This document shows, in pieces, positions 1 to 8,258 of a stretch of 64,000 nucleotides of DNA. The notes beneath the pieces are model-generated. The model did no database searches, was not told the origin of the DNA, and was given only the letters and a program-made list of their open reading frames with translations. The DNA comes from Raineyella sp034933565 (GTDB lineage: Bacteria > Actinomycetota > Actinomycetes > Propionibacteriales > Propionibacteriaceae): the NCBI RefSeq assembly GCF_034933565.1, contig NZ_JAYFNG010000049.1, positions 1-64,000 of the forward strand. The letters run 5' to 3'. Made by a program: the position numbers and the translations under genes. Numbering within the stretch: position 1 is the first letter of the stretch; each line of letters begins with the position of its first letter.

Positions 1-289
1 CCGCTTTCGTCACCAACAATAACCTATGCGGGACTGAATGCAAGGCGCCGTGGACAAAGTTGCCAAGGAAGAAATGATCTTGGTCTGACGGCCTCTGACG
101 GCCCATCTTCGAGGGGGCCGGACGCGCTGTTGATCGCCCGCCGGGCGCCTACCGCGGCCGGTCTCGGCCCTCCCCGTCGAGACGAATCGCTCGTCCCGAT
201 TCCCGGAGACTCGCCGTCGCGAGCGGCAGATTGCGGACGAAGGGTTGGCCGAGTCGGCGTCTGGGTCTACGCTTAGCTGCGTTCGGTAT

Positions 290-362
290 GGCCCCATAGC
301 TCAGGGGATAGAGCAGAGGTTTCCTAAACCTTGTGTCGCAGGTTCGATTCCTGCTGGGGCCG
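290..362 (+). tRNA. tRNA-Arg, anticodon CCT
   Basis: The 73 nt fold as a complete cloverleaf. The acceptor stem GGCCCCA pairs with TGGGGCC, the D stem GCTC with GAGC, the anticodon stem GAGGT with ACCTT around loop TTCCTAA (anticodon CCT), and the T stem GCAGG with CCTGC around TTCGATT. CCA is not encoded. The tRNA is intact, and an integrase gene follows 174 bp downstream on the same strand, so its 3' end is the probable attachment site. Confidence 0.95.
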
Positions 363-536
363 CCCGTTGTGAGGTGGGATTTTGTGCTCGCCGACTAGGC
401 AAGACGTCTCGGCTGGTGTGTGGGGTGCCCAGTAGCCAGAGTAGGCAGAAGTTGGCACTTTCCGGGTCCACTATTGCACGTATATTGCACGCGGAGCAGG
501 ATGGAACCTGCCGGCGAGCGGAGCGGAGCAGACACG
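345..536 (+). other. Putative attL junction of the integrated element
   Basis: This interval runs from the T arm of tRNA-Arg to the integrase start. Tyrosine integrases encoded next to a tRNA 3' end usually recombine within the T arm and acceptor stem, so the left attachment core probably lies at about 345-362. I saw no second copy of the tRNA 3' end in the window, so the right end is presumably outside it. The placement is inferred from context. Confidence 0.45.
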
Positions 537-1697
537 ATGGAGACGCGGAGGGCAGACCCTCGGTACAGACGTGGCTTCGGTGCGATCCGGAAGCTCCCAT
601 CGGGGCGATTCCAGGCGTCCTACGTCGGTCCCGACCAGGATCGGCATCTGGCGGATGACACCTTCGCGGCCAAGGCGGACGCCGAAGGCTGGCTGGCCTC
701 TGAAAGACGCCTCGTGGACTTGGACGAGTGGGAACCACCAGAGGAGCGCAAGGAGCGTCAGGCGCGGGAAGAGTTCGCGGCGGCGCTCACTGTGCAGTCG
801 TTCGCGTCATCCTGGCTACAGGAGAGCGCCGGGCATGGCCGGCTGCGACCCCTCACGGTGTTGGACTATGAGCGGATTCTCGACCGGTACATCCTGCCCA
901 CACTGGGGGAGACCAAGCTGCCCGACGTGACCCGCAACAGGGTCAGCACCTGGCATGACGTTACGCTGAGCAGCGCACCGGCGCGGTCGCGTTCCAAGGC
1001 CTACTCGCTTCTCAGGGCAATCATGAACGCCGCGGTACGTGAGGGCTTCATACCCAGTTCGCCAGTTCAGATCCGGGGTGCTGGCGCTGCCAGGCGGAAG
1101 CACGAGATCGAGCCGGCGTCCCTCGGTGAACTGGACGCCATTGTGTCTGCGATGCCGGACCGGCTCAAACTCGCCGTCCTGTTGGCCACCTGGTGCGCCA
1201 TGAGATACGGGGAGATCGCTGCTCTGCGGCGCAAGGACGTCAGCCGAGACGCAACTGAGGTGAGGATCGCCCGCTCGGTCAGCTTCCTGCCCGGTGGAGC
1301 ACGGGTGGGGCCGCCGAAGACCAAGGCGGGTCTGCGGCGCGTGGCAGTGCCGCCCCATGTCGTACCCCTGCTGCAGCAGCATCTGGCAGCTCACGTTGCC
1401 TCCGGAGCTGATTCGCTGTTGTTCCCCGGGGCCAAGGGTGGCTACCTGCATGAGTCGGTTCTGTACCGCCACTGGGATCGGGCCCGACGCGAGGCGGGCC
1501 GACCGGACTTGCGGTTTCACGACCTCCGCCACACCGGTGCGACGCTGGCCGCTCAGGCCGGTGCGACGACTGCCGAGCTGCAGGCGAGGCTCGGGCATGC
1601 GACACCCGACGCGGCCATGATCTATCAGCACGCTGCGCGCCTGCGCGACAAGCAGCTCGCCGAGAACCTCAGTCGGCTGGCGTCCGAGTTGGCGTAG
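537..1697 (+). CDS. Tyrosine recombinase / site-specific integrase
   Basis: Phage-type integrase of 386 aa from the ATG at 537; the frame stays open upstream to 420, but METRRADPRYRRGFGAI is the better start. The N-terminal part (to about residue 60) resembles the AP2-like arm-binding domain (GFGAIRKLPSGRFQASYVGP). A SAM-like core-binding domain follows (about 90-190). The C-terminal catalytic domain shows the expected set: Arg in LATWCAMRYGEIAAL, HDLRHTGATLAA (HxxR), LGHATPDAAMIYQHA with the late His and the nucleophilic Tyr. Its position next to tRNA-Arg makes it the integration and excision enzyme of the element. No excisionase was recognised beside it. Confidence 0.93.
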   Translation: METRRADPRYRRGFGAIRKLPSGRFQASYVGPDQDRHLADDTFAAKADAEGWLASERRLVDLDEWEPPEERKERQAREEFAAALTVQSFASSWLQESAGHGRLRPLTVLDYERILDRYILPTLGETKLPDVTRNRVSTWHDVTLSSAPARSRSKAYSLLRAIMNAAVREGFIPSSPVQIRGAGAARRKHEIEPASLGELDAIVSAMPDRLKLAVLLATWCAMRYGEIAALRRKDVSRDATEVRIARSVSFLPGGARVGPPKTKAGLRRVAVPPHVVPLLQQHLAAHVASGADSLLFPGAKGGYLHESVLYRHWDRARREAGRPDLRFHDLRHTGATLAAQAGATTAELQARLGHATPDAAMIYQHAARLRDKQLAENLSRLASELA

Positions 1698-1833
1698 CTG
1701 GTGCCGCCGTCGCGTTGTTCTGCCTTGAACCCTCCAGACGAGTCGGGAGTCGTCGCGGCGACCATGCCGTGGGCCGTTGACCACTACGGGTCGTGGCTGT
1801 TCACGGTTAGGTGAGGATGTGCAGTCCTCACTC

Positions 1834-2616
1834 TCACACCGGGCTCGGGCCGAGGCCAGACAGCAAGTCCGCCAGTGCGGGTCCGAGACCTTGTTCGGCG
1901 ACGTACTCGTCTCCGATCCGCTTCTGGAGGCGCACGACCCGGCGGGCGGCGTAGGGCTGCCAGTAGGCCGCTGCGACAACGGCGAGCACCCCGACGCCCA
2001 TCATTGGGTGGCCCTCGAGTGTGGTTTGGGTGAACGCCGCGATGGCGTACAGGCCGCGCACCTTGAGCACGAACCGAACGGGCCGGCTCGTACCGAAGAC
2101 GACCATGAATCCCTGCAGCAGAACGCGGAACGGTAGCTAGGGCAGTGTCAGGACGGTGATCGGCCATTCCCAGCGGGTGGCGCCGCGGACGACCTGGCCG
2201 GCCGCGGACACCAGCAGCGCGGTCATCTGGTCTGCGGGCAGGCGGCCGGCCTGCAGCTCGCGCACGGCGTCGCGGGTGACGACGATGTTGTGCCGGCCAC
2301 TGCCTGCTGCGGCGACACCGGGCATGTCCACCACCCGGACACCCAGCCGTGCGGCGGGTGGTCCGGTTTGACGCATTCGGGCGACGGGGTCGTCCAGAGC
2401 TCGTTGCTCCGCCGGGTTCGGCGGGTGGGCGGGTAGCAGCCGCATCATTGCGTTCTGCCCGGTCCGGGTTGGTGCGGCGGCGAGCATCGCCGCCCACACC
2501 CCAGTCACTGTTGCGCTGAGGTAGCCGGGTGCCAGGGCCCACATCGCCAGCCCCATCCAGAGGCTGAACGCCAGTGCCGCTGCCGCGGCGATGATCCGCC
2601 AAACGGTGATGCCCAT
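1834..2616 (-). pseudogene. M48-like membrane protein gene, inactivated by an amber codon
   Basis: The 5' part (2616 to 2137) starts MGITVWRIIAAAAALAF, with two N-terminal membrane segments, and stops at TAG (2137-2139) after VLTLP. The same frame reopens and continues as LPFRVLLQGFMVVFGTSRP down to 1834. The intact paralogue at 22432-23247 has TGG (Trp) at that codon, so one base change split this copy. The C-terminus also diverges (GPALADLLSGLGPSPV). The layout resembles M48 peptidases, but the HExxH position reads AAGQVV. It is probably non-functional unless the amber codon is read through. Confidence 0.8.
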
Positions 2617-2865
2617 CACGGTCTCCCTCCTTCAACTGTGCCCACCGGAAGGGTGGCGGGTGTCCATGAGGGTTCGCCAAATGGGCTTGGGATGTGTGGA
2701 CAACCCGTCAGTCTTCCACCAGAACGGAGCATCCCGATGAACCTGCCGCCGATCAACCAACTGCCCCTCACCGCCGGGCAACGAAGCCTGTTGCGCGCGG
2801 CCCGGCTGATCCGCCACGCCCATGACGAGGCCCGCCGGGACACGATCAGAGCGGGCGGGGTGTTC
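1845..2865. repeat. Imperfect ~1-kb direct repeat, copy 1
   Basis: This stretch matches 22440-23500 in gene order, divergent arrangement and most of the encoded sequence. It holds the minus-strand M48-like gene and the start of a plus-strand gene beginning MN..P..QLPLTAGQRSLL. Similarity ends abruptly inside the plus-strand gene at about 2865 and near the C-terminus of the minus-strand gene. Coding parts differ at many positions while part of the intergenic region is identical. This points to an old duplication or two related elements, not a recent copy. Boundaries are approximate. Confidence 0.8.
2658..2713. promoter_or_regulatory. Ultraconserved divergent intergenic segment, copy 1
   Basis: These 56 bases are identical to 23288-23343, although the flanking genes have diverged. 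The segment lies between divergent start codons. It contains nested inverted repeats: TGTCCA (2661-2666) with TGGACA (2697-2702), and CCAA with TTGG inside. A shared operator or divergent promoter is the likeliest explanation; a recombination or replication site is also possible. Confidence 0.6.
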
Positions 2866-2874
2866 CCCCACTAG
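2737..2874 (+). pseudogene. Truncated copy of the 121-aa element protein
   Basis: The first 44 residues (MNLPPINQLPLTAGQRSLLR to IRAGGVFP) match the N-terminus of the intact protein at 23367-23732. The sequence then changes and stops at TAG 2872-2874, leaving 45 aa instead of 121. The break marks the end of the duplicated block. An upstream GGAGC (2726-2730) is kept, so a short peptide may still be made. Function unknown. Confidence 0.7.
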
Positions 2875-2925
2875 GGCGCTGGGTAGCAAGTGGAATTCCG
2901 CAGGGTTCATACAGTTCCGTAGGTC

Positions 2926-3099
2926 TCATTGGGCGTTGTGCCCCGACCGCGTTGGTAGGGTTCTCGCGACATTGTCGTCTGTGCCGATTTCCGGCCCACC
3001 TCCAAGGTTGAAGCCGAAGCCGATGCCCATGATGCCGATCGCGACCAACGCGAAGAACCCATTCAGCAGCGGTATCTTGAGGACGCGGCGGTCCAGCAC
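2926..3099 (-). CDS. Possible small membrane protein or C-terminal relic (57 aa)
   Basis: A GTG-started frame encodes VLDRRVLKIPLLNGFFALVA and then a hydrophobic, glycine-rich segment (IGIMGIGFGFNLGGGPEIG) before a polar tail. It reads like one transmembrane helix. A GGGAGA lies about 8 nt before the GTG. It sits in debris between two truncated genes, so it may be the tail of a lost membrane protein. No family recognised. Confidence 0.3.
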   Translation of the reverse strand: MLDRRVLKIPLLNGFFALVAIGIMGIGFGFNLGGGPEIGTDDNVARTLPTRSGHNAQ

Positions 3100-3168
3100 G
3101 TCCGAGGATCTCCCACGTCTCCTCCAGGTGGCCGACGCCCTCTGGGATGCGGTGCTGGCGGTCCGCGG

Positions 3169-3429
3169 CTAGCGGGCACGCTGTGCGAGCAGCCAGCGCG
3201 CCACCTGGCGCCGATACTCGGTGTAGGTGTCGATCGCTTGGGGCAGCGATTCCGCCACCTTGTTCAGATCGACGTTCAAGTATTCGTGAACCAGCACATT
3301 GCGCGGCCTGACACTCAACTTCAGCTCGGCTGCCAGTTCGTCGGGGATGATACCCAGGCGTGTCATGCCGTCGAAGCTGAATCTCGCCTCGCCGCCCGCG
3401 GTGAGACCACGGCTGGCAGCGCTCAGCAC
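3169..3429 (-). pseudogene. 5'-truncated HepT-like (DUF86/HEPN) toxin
   Basis: The encoded 86 aa contain RPRNVLVHEYLNVDLNKV, the R-x4-H-x-Y signature of HEPN RNases of the HepT/DUF86 family, followed by the usual C-terminal helix. HepT proteins are about 130-150 aa; here the N-terminal helices are replaced by an unrelated start (MLSAASRGLTAGG), and no MNT antitoxin gene is adjacent. The frame opens only 12 bp from the end of the copper sensor kinase gene. Insertion of the copper island probably cut this toxin gene. Confidence 0.65.
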
Positions 3430-3441
3430 GTGCGCCGCCGG

Positions 3442-4575
3442 TCAGCGTCCCGGGCCCGGCTGGTGCAGCCCCCGCGGAAGGGTGAGCCGCAGGGTCGAGC
3501 CCTGGCCCTCCCCGGCGCTGGTGGCGGTGAGGCTGCCGCCATGGGCTTCGGCCAGGGCTTTGGCGATGGTGAGTCCGATGCCGGACCCGCCCCTGTCGGA
3601 CTCCCGCGCGGAGTCCCCGCGGTAGAAGCGCTCGAAGATGTGCGCCAGTTGCTCCTCGCTCATGCCCTGACCGGTGTCGGTGACGCTGATGACCACGGTG
3701 TCCGGAGTCGTGGTCGACGTGACGTCCACGCGCCCGCCCTGGGGGGTGTGCCGCAGCGCGTTGTTGAGCAGGTTGCCGAGGATCTGCGCGAAGCGTTGCG
3801 GGTCGGCGCGCACCGGCAAGTCGTCGACCGCGGCGGTGAGGGTGACGCCCTTGCGGTCGTAGGCATTCCTGGTCTGTCTGATCACCGGCTCGACGAGGTC
3901 GGTGAGCGGCTGGAGGCTGGTCTGCAGTTCAACGCGTCCTTCTTCTGCACGGGACACCTCTTCGAGGTCGCGGGCGAGTCTGGTGAGACGCTCGACCTGC
4001 TGTTCGACGATGGCCCGGGTGTTGTCGTCCCAGGCGAGGACGCCGTCGGCGACGCCTTCGAGATGTGCGTTGAGGGTGGCGATCGGGGTGCGCATCTCGT
4101 GGGCGAGGTCGGCCAGCAGGCGGCGGCGGGTGGCCTCGACGTCGTTCAGGCGGTCGGCCATGGTGTTGAACGTGTCCCCCAGGGTGCTCAGTTCGGGGCC
4201 GCCGCCCTGCACGGTGACCCGGGCGTCGTAGTCACCCCGGCTGAGCCGGGCCGCCGCCTGGGTGAGCAGTTCGACCGGCCGGCCGATGCGGCGGGTCAGG
4301 TACCACGAGATCCCGAGCGACGCCGCCAGCGCGACCAGCAGCCCGACGGTGAGGGAGATCAGGCTGGCGTCGGCATACGCCCTTTCGATGTGGAAGATCT
4401 GGGGCGAGTCGGGCGGGTAGTTGGTATCGATCAGGTGCGCGTGGAACAGCGGTGGTCCGATCAGGGCGGCCGTCAGTCCGGCGCTGGCCACGATGGCGAG
4501 CAACACGCTCGCCTGGGCCACAAAGAGCCTGGTGCCGAGCCGCCAGCCTCCTATCGCATCCACCAGGCGGGTCAT
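3442..4575 (-). CDS. Copper-island sensor histidine kinase
   Basis: Class I membrane histidine kinase, 377 aa. It has two membrane segments (about residues 18-42 and 70-92) around a short extracytoplasmic loop with few His/Met, then HAMP (about 93-150), HisKA with the phospho-acceptor in LADLAHEMRTPIATLNAHLE, and HATPase with the N box NLLNNALRHTP, G1 TDTGQGM, F box FERFYRGD and G2 GGSGIGLTIA. Its ATG overlaps the stop of the response regulator gene (ATGA), so the two form one operon. In this context the signal is probably copper; the ligand cannot be read from the sequence. Confidence 0.9.
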   Translation of the reverse strand: MTRLVDAIGGWRLGTRLFVAQASVLLAIVASAGLTAALIGPPLFHAHLIDTNYPPDSPQIFHIERAYADASLISLTVGLLVALAASLGISWYLTRRIGRPVELLTQAAARLSRGDYDARVTVQGGGPELSTLGDTFNTMADRLNDVEATRRRLLADLAHEMRTPIATLNAHLEGVADGVLAWDDNTRAIVEQQVERLTRLARDLEEVSRAEEGRVELQTSLQPLTDLVEPVIRQTRNAYDRKGVTLTAAVDDLPVRADPQRFAQILGNLLNNALRHTPQGGRVDVTSTTTPDTVVISVTDTGQGMSEEQLAHIFERFYRGDSARESDRGGSGIGLTIAKALAEAHGGSLTATSAGEGQGSTLRLTLPRGLHQPGPGR

Positions 4576-5285
4576 CCGCGGCCCATCCGGTAGCCGACCC
4601 CACGGATGGTGGTGATGTAGCGCGGCTCGGCGGGGTCGTCGTCAAGCTTCTTGCGCAGGTTCGCGACGTGGACGTCGACGACGTGTTCGTCACCGACCCA
4701 GGCGGTGTCCCAGACCGCATCGATGACCTGGCGACGGCTGAGCGCGAGGCGGGGCTGGGCGGAGAGTACGTCCAGGATGTCGAACTCGGTGCGGGTGAGC
4801 GCGACCGGGACGCCAGCGACCCAGACCTCGCGTCCGGCGGCGTCGATGCGTAGGTCACCGAAGACCCGCTGCTCCTCGATCGCGGGGGCGACGGCCGGTT
4901 GGCGGCGTGGTCGCCGCAGCACCGTCTGGACGCGGGCGACGAGTTCGCGGTTGCTGAAGGGCTTGGTGAGGTAGTCGTCGGCCCCGACCGACAACCCAAT
5001 GAGCCGGTCGACCTCGTCGCCGCGCGCGGTCAGGATCAGGATGTAGCAGTCCGAGAAGGTTCGGATCTCGCGGCACACCTCGATGCCGTCGAGCCCGGGC
5101 AGCCCGAGGTCGAGGATGATGACGTCCGGGTCCTCGACTCTCGCCAGGGTGACGGCGTCCGGGCCGGTGTGGGCCTGGACCACCTGGTGGCCCGCCCGGG
5201 TGAGGTAGGACGCGATGACGGCGGCGAGTGCTCGCTCGTCGTCCACGATCAACACCTTGGTCGGTACCTCACTCGCGCTCGTCAT
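4572..5285 (-). CDS. OmpR/PhoB-family response regulator (CopR-like)
   Basis: 237 aa from the ATG at 5285 (MTSASEVPTKVLIVDDERAL). The receiver domain has the acidic pair DDE, the phospho-acceptor Asp in VIILDLGLPGLDG and the conserved Lys in YLTKPFSNRELV. The C-terminal winged helix has the family pattern (LTRTEFDILDVL, VDVHVANLRKKL, ITTIRGVGYRMG). It is translationally coupled to the kinase gene. OmpR-type regulators bind tandem half-sites about 11 bp apart, and just such repeats recur across this island, including one 59 bp upstream of this gene, so autoregulation is likely. Confidence 0.92.
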   Translation of the reverse strand: MTSASEVPTKVLIVDDERALAAVIASYLTRAGHQVVQAHTGPDAVTLARVEDPDVIILDLGLPGLDGIEVCREIRTFSDCYILILTARGDEVDRLIGLSVGADDYLTKPFSNRELVARVQTVLRRPRRQPAVAPAIEEQRVFGDLRIDAAGREVWVAGVPVALTRTEFDILDVLSAQPRLALSRRQVIDAVWDTAWVGDEHVVDVHVANLRKKLDDDPAEPRYITTIRGVGYRMGRG

Positions 5286-5343
5286 ATGGCAAGTATGACC
5301 GCGCTCCGGACGAGGCCCGCAGGTCGGCGAGGGCGGCAGTGAG

Positions 5344-5361
5344 TCTTGACGCGATCTTGAC
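5344..5361 (-). promoter_or_regulatory. Response-regulator box 1 (divergent promoter)
   Basis: Two exact TCTTGAC half-sites at 5344-5350 and 5355-5361, one 11-bp step apart (GTCAAGA-N4-GTCAAGA on the other strand). The box lies between the regulator gene and the first copper ATPase. It is the most perfect of the eight copies and ends about 83 bp before the ATPase start. Confidence 0.7.
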
Positions 5362-5413
5362 CAGATCACTCTGGATTCCCCGCGACCTGCGGCCTACCGT
5401 GAGTGCAGTCGAG

Positions 5414-5430
5414 ATACCCCCTGGGGGTAT
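5414..5430. promoter_or_regulatory. CsoR-type operator
   Basis: ATACCCCCTGGGGGTAT is a perfect 17-bp palindrome (8-bp arms, central T). It matches the known CsoR operator style (TACCCC-GGGGTA). It overlaps the promoter/leader just before the ATPase start, and a csoR-type gene lies downstream in the same cluster. The first ATPase operon is therefore probably under both Cu-CsoR derepression and two-component activation. Confidence 0.8.
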
Positions 5431-5443
5431 ATAGGGATGAGGG

Positions 5444-8182
5444 GTGAGCTGCATGGAATGGTTGCTCGTGGCAGGTGCCGTGGTGGCGACCGCATTGTTG
5501 GTCTGGTTCTTCTTCGGCCCGCGCCGCGCGGGTCGGGTCGAGATGGAGGACGGCGCGCAGGTGGTGCGGGTCACCGTGGACGGTGGCTACAGCCCGAATG
5601 TGATCGAGGGGGTCCATCCCGGCACGCCGGTAAGGCTTCTTTTCGACCGGAAGGAGAGCGGCGAGTGCACATCGCGCGTGGTCATGCCTGATTTCAGGGT
5701 GAACGCGGCGCTGCCTGCCTACCGGACGACCGCAGTCGAGTTCCTCCCCACCGAGGCCGGTGAGTACCGGTTCGCGTGTGGGATGAACATGGTCTCGGGG
5801 GTCGTGCGGGTTGCTGGGGAAGCACCCGCTGCCGCGCCCGTCGCCCTCCTGGAGCGGCCGGAGACGGAACTGGGGTCGGAGCCAACCGCAGTTGGCGGGC
5901 CCGTGGCTGATGCCGACGCCGAAGAGGCTGAGCGCGCTGCCGAGATCCGCGACCTGACCCGTCGGCTGACTGTCGGTGCGGTCCTCACGGCGCCGGTTCT
6001 GGTCGCGGTGATGGCTGTCGAACTGTTCGGTGCGACCTGGGTGCCGCAGTTCATGATGAACCCCTGGTTGCAGTTGTTGTTGATCGCCCCGGTGATGTTC
6101 TACGCCGGCTGGCCGATCCATCGCACCGGGTGGAAGGCGCTGTCACACCGGACCGCTGACATGAACTCCCTGATCACCCTGGGTACCTCCGCCGCCTTCG
6201 GCTTCAGCCTGGTGGTGACCTTCCTGCCCGGGCTGCTGCCCGACGCGCTACGCCACGTCTACTACGAGGCGGTCGGGGTGATCATCACCCTGATCCTGGT
6301 GGGACGCCTGCTCGAGACGAAGGCCAAGGCCGGCACGGGCGAAGCGATCCGCGCGCTGATCGGACTCCAGCCGCGGATGGCCCGGGTCGAGCGTGGCGGA
6401 CAGGAACTTGAGATCGGGGTGGATGAGGTACAGGTGGGTGACATCGTCCTGATCCGGCCCGGCGAGAAGCTCTCGGTGGACGGTGAGGTGATCAGCGGTT
6501 CCTCCTCGGTCGATGAGTCGATGGTGACCGGCGAGTCCATGCCGGTGACCAAGTCTGTCGGCGATACCGTCATCGGCGCCACCATCAACGGCACCGGCGC
6601 CCTGAAGTACCGGGCCACCAAGGTCGGATCGGACACGATGCTGGCCCAGATCATCAAGCTGGTCCGGGAGGCGCAGGGCTCGAAGGCGCCGATCCAGCGC
6701 CTCGTCGACCAGGTGTCCAGCTACTTCGTGCCCGCCGTGCTCGTGATCGCGTTGTGGACCTTCGTCGTCTGGGTGCTGGTCGGCCCGCCGCCGGTGTTCA
6801 TCTTCGCGCTCGTCGCAGCCGTCTCGGTGCTGATCATTGCCTGCCCATGCGCCCTCGGGCTCGCCACCCCGATGTCGATCACGGTCGGAACCGGCAAGGC
6901 TGCCTCGTACGGCATCCTGATTCGCTCCGCCGAGGCGCTGGAGACGGCGCACAAGCTCGACACGGTCGTACTGGACAAGACCGGCACCATCACCAAGGGC
7001 GCCCCGGCACTCACCGACGTCCTGCCGGCCGAGGGTTTCGCGACCGGCGAGCTCCTGGCCCTGGCGGCCGCGGTGGAGGCCTCCTCGGAGCACCCGCTGG
7101 CCACCGCGATCGTGGCCGGGGCGCGGGACCGTGGGCTCAGCATCCCTGCTGCGACCACGTTCGATTCCGTCACCGGCCAGGGCGTGCGAGCGCTGGTTGC
7201 CGGCCGGGAGGTGCTCGTCGGCAACGCGCGGCTGCTGTCAACCGCTGGGATCGACCCGGCTGCGCTGAACGACGACCTCCAGCGGCTGGCCGGGGACGGC
7301 AAGACCCCGATGCTCGTTGCAATCGACGGGCGGGCTGCGGGCGTTATCGGGGTCGCCGACACCGTAAAGGAGGGATCGGCGGCGGCCGTCGCGGCCTTGC
7401 AGAAGCGCGGTATCGAGGTCGTAATGATGACCGGTGACAATCGTGACACCGCTGCTGCAATCGCCCGTCAGGTCGGCATCACCCGGGTCGTGGCGGAGGT
7501 CATGCCTGAGCACAAGGCGGCCGAGGTCAAGCGTCTGCAGGCCGAGGGGAAGATCGTCGGGATGGTCGGCGACGGCATCAACGACGCCCCGGCCCTGGCC
7601 CAGGCCGACGTCGGGTCCGCCATCGGCACGGGCACGGACGTGGCCATCGAGTCCTCCGACATCACCCTGATCTCCGGCGCACTGTCCGGGCTCATCACGG
7701 CCGTCGACCTGTCACGGGCAACGATGCGCAACATCAAGCAGAACCTGGTCTTCGCGTTCCTGTACAACGGCATCGGGATCCCGGTCGCCGCCGGCGCGCT
7801 CTACCCCGCCTTCGGGATCACGCTGAGCCCGATGATCGCCGCAGCAGCGATGGCGCTGTCATCGCTGTCGGTGGTCACGAACGCCAACCGGCTGCGGAGT
7901 TTCAACGCGCACCCGGTACCAGACGTCGTCCGTGTGCCCGCCACCGACCCGGTGGTGGAGATCGGGCGCGATGAGGAAGACAACCCAACCACAACAACAA
8001 TGGAGGAAGACATGTTCAAGAAGTCCGCGAAGGTCACGGACCCCATCTGCGGGATGAGCATCGACGCCGCAACTGCGGCCGACACTGTGGAGTACGAAGG
8101 CGCCACCTACCACTTCTGCTCCAGCCACTGCGCGGCCACCTTCAAGGCCGACCCAGCCAAGTACGCGGCGGCGAGGGCCTGA
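5444..8182 (+). CDS. Cu(I) P1B-type ATPase with cupredoxin-like and YHS domains
   Basis: 912 aa from GTG 5444; ATG 5453 is an equally good start (MEWLLVAGAV) behind AGGGGTGAG. Order: N-terminal membrane anchor, cupredoxin-like domain (about 40-125; CTSRVVMPDF and YRFACGMNMVSGVV supply Cys/Met ligands), eight-helix P1B ATPase core with VTGESMPV, IIACPCALGLATP, DKTGTITKG and GDGINDAPAL, then a C-terminal YHS domain (DPICGMSID, YHFCSSHCAATF). It should export cytosolic Cu(I). It replaces the usual N-terminal HMA domain with a cupredoxin-like one. The YHS part has its own internal ribosome site and ATG at 8012, so it may also be made separately. Confidence 0.93.
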   Translation: MSCMEWLLVAGAVVATALLVWFFFGPRRAGRVEMEDGAQVVRVTVDGGYSPNVIEGVHPGTPVRLLFDRKESGECTSRVVMPDFRVNAALPAYRTTAVEFLPTEAGEYRFACGMNMVSGVVRVAGEAPAAAPVALLERPETELGSEPTAVGGPVADADAEEAERAAEIRDLTRRLTVGAVLTAPVLVAVMAVELFGATWVPQFMMNPWLQLLLIAPVMFYAGWPIHRTGWKALSHRTADMNSLITLGTSAAFGFSLVVTFLPGLLPDALRHVYYEAVGVIITLILVGRLLETKAKAGTGEAIRALIGLQPRMARVERGGQELEIGVDEVQVGDIVLIRPGEKLSVDGEVISGSSSVDESMVTGESMPVTKSVGDTVIGATINGTGALKYRATKVGSDTMLAQIIKLVREAQGSKAPIQRLVDQVSSYFVPAVLVIALWTFVVWVLVGPPPVFIFALVAAVSVLIIACPCALGLATPMSITVGTGKAASYGILIRSAEALETAHKLDTVVLDKTGTITKGAPALTDVLPAEGFATGELLALAAAVEASSEHPLATAIVAGARDRGLSIPAATTFDSVTGQGVRALVAGREVLVGNARLLSTAGIDPAALNDDLQRLAGDGKTPMLVAIDGRAAGVIGVADTVKEGSAAAVAALQKRGIEVVMMTGDNRDTAAAIARQVGITRVVAEVMPEHKAAEVKRLQAEGKIVGMVGDGINDAPALAQADVGSAIGTGTDVAIESSDITLISGALSGLITAVDLSRATMRNIKQNLVFAFLYNGIGIPVAAGALYPAFGITLSPMIAAAAMALSSLSVVTNANRLRSFNAHPVPDVVRVPATDPVVEIGRDEEDNPTTTTMEEDMFKKSAKVTDPICGMSIDAATAADTVEYEGATYHFCSSHCAATFKADPAKYAAARA
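8002..8182 (+). other. Internal RBS and start for a separate YHS-domain peptide
   Basis: GGAGGA at 8002-8007 precedes ATG 8012 by a standard gap, in frame inside the ATPase gene. Initiation there would give a 56-aa YHS protein (MFKKSAKVTDPICGMSI). This resembles the separate YHS gene at 12780-12980, which also begins MF-K and contains DPxCGM. The arrangement looks like a former separate gene fused in frame by loss of an intervening stop. Confidence 0.5.
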
Positions 8183-8189
8183 CGTCCCA

Positions 8190-8228
8190 GGTCCTGCCCG
8201 GGGTGGACACCCCACACCGGGCAGGACC
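8190..8228 (+). terminator. Hairpin between ATPase and csoR-like gene
   Basis: GGTCCTGCCCGG (8190-8201) pairs perfectly with CCGGGCAGGACC (8217-8228), and the loop can extend the stem with GGTG/CACC. No T-tract follows, as is common in actinobacteria. It probably reduces read-through from the ATPase gene. Confidence 0.6.
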
Positions 8229-8258
8229 GCCCTGGACAGCAGTCGGAGGAACTGGACG

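Noticed and set aside
1..289. Minus-strand frame 10-297
   Set aside because: It runs into the tRNA gene and is Arg-rich with no domain. I see nothing else in these 289 bases of flank.
816..1979. A 387-codon frame opposite the integrase
   Set aside because: The integrase carries the R-HxxR-Y residues; the reverse frame has no recognisable domain.
3238..4593. A 451-codon plus-strand frame over the sensor kinase gene
   Set aside because: The opposite strand carries all histidine-kinase motifs; this frame has none.
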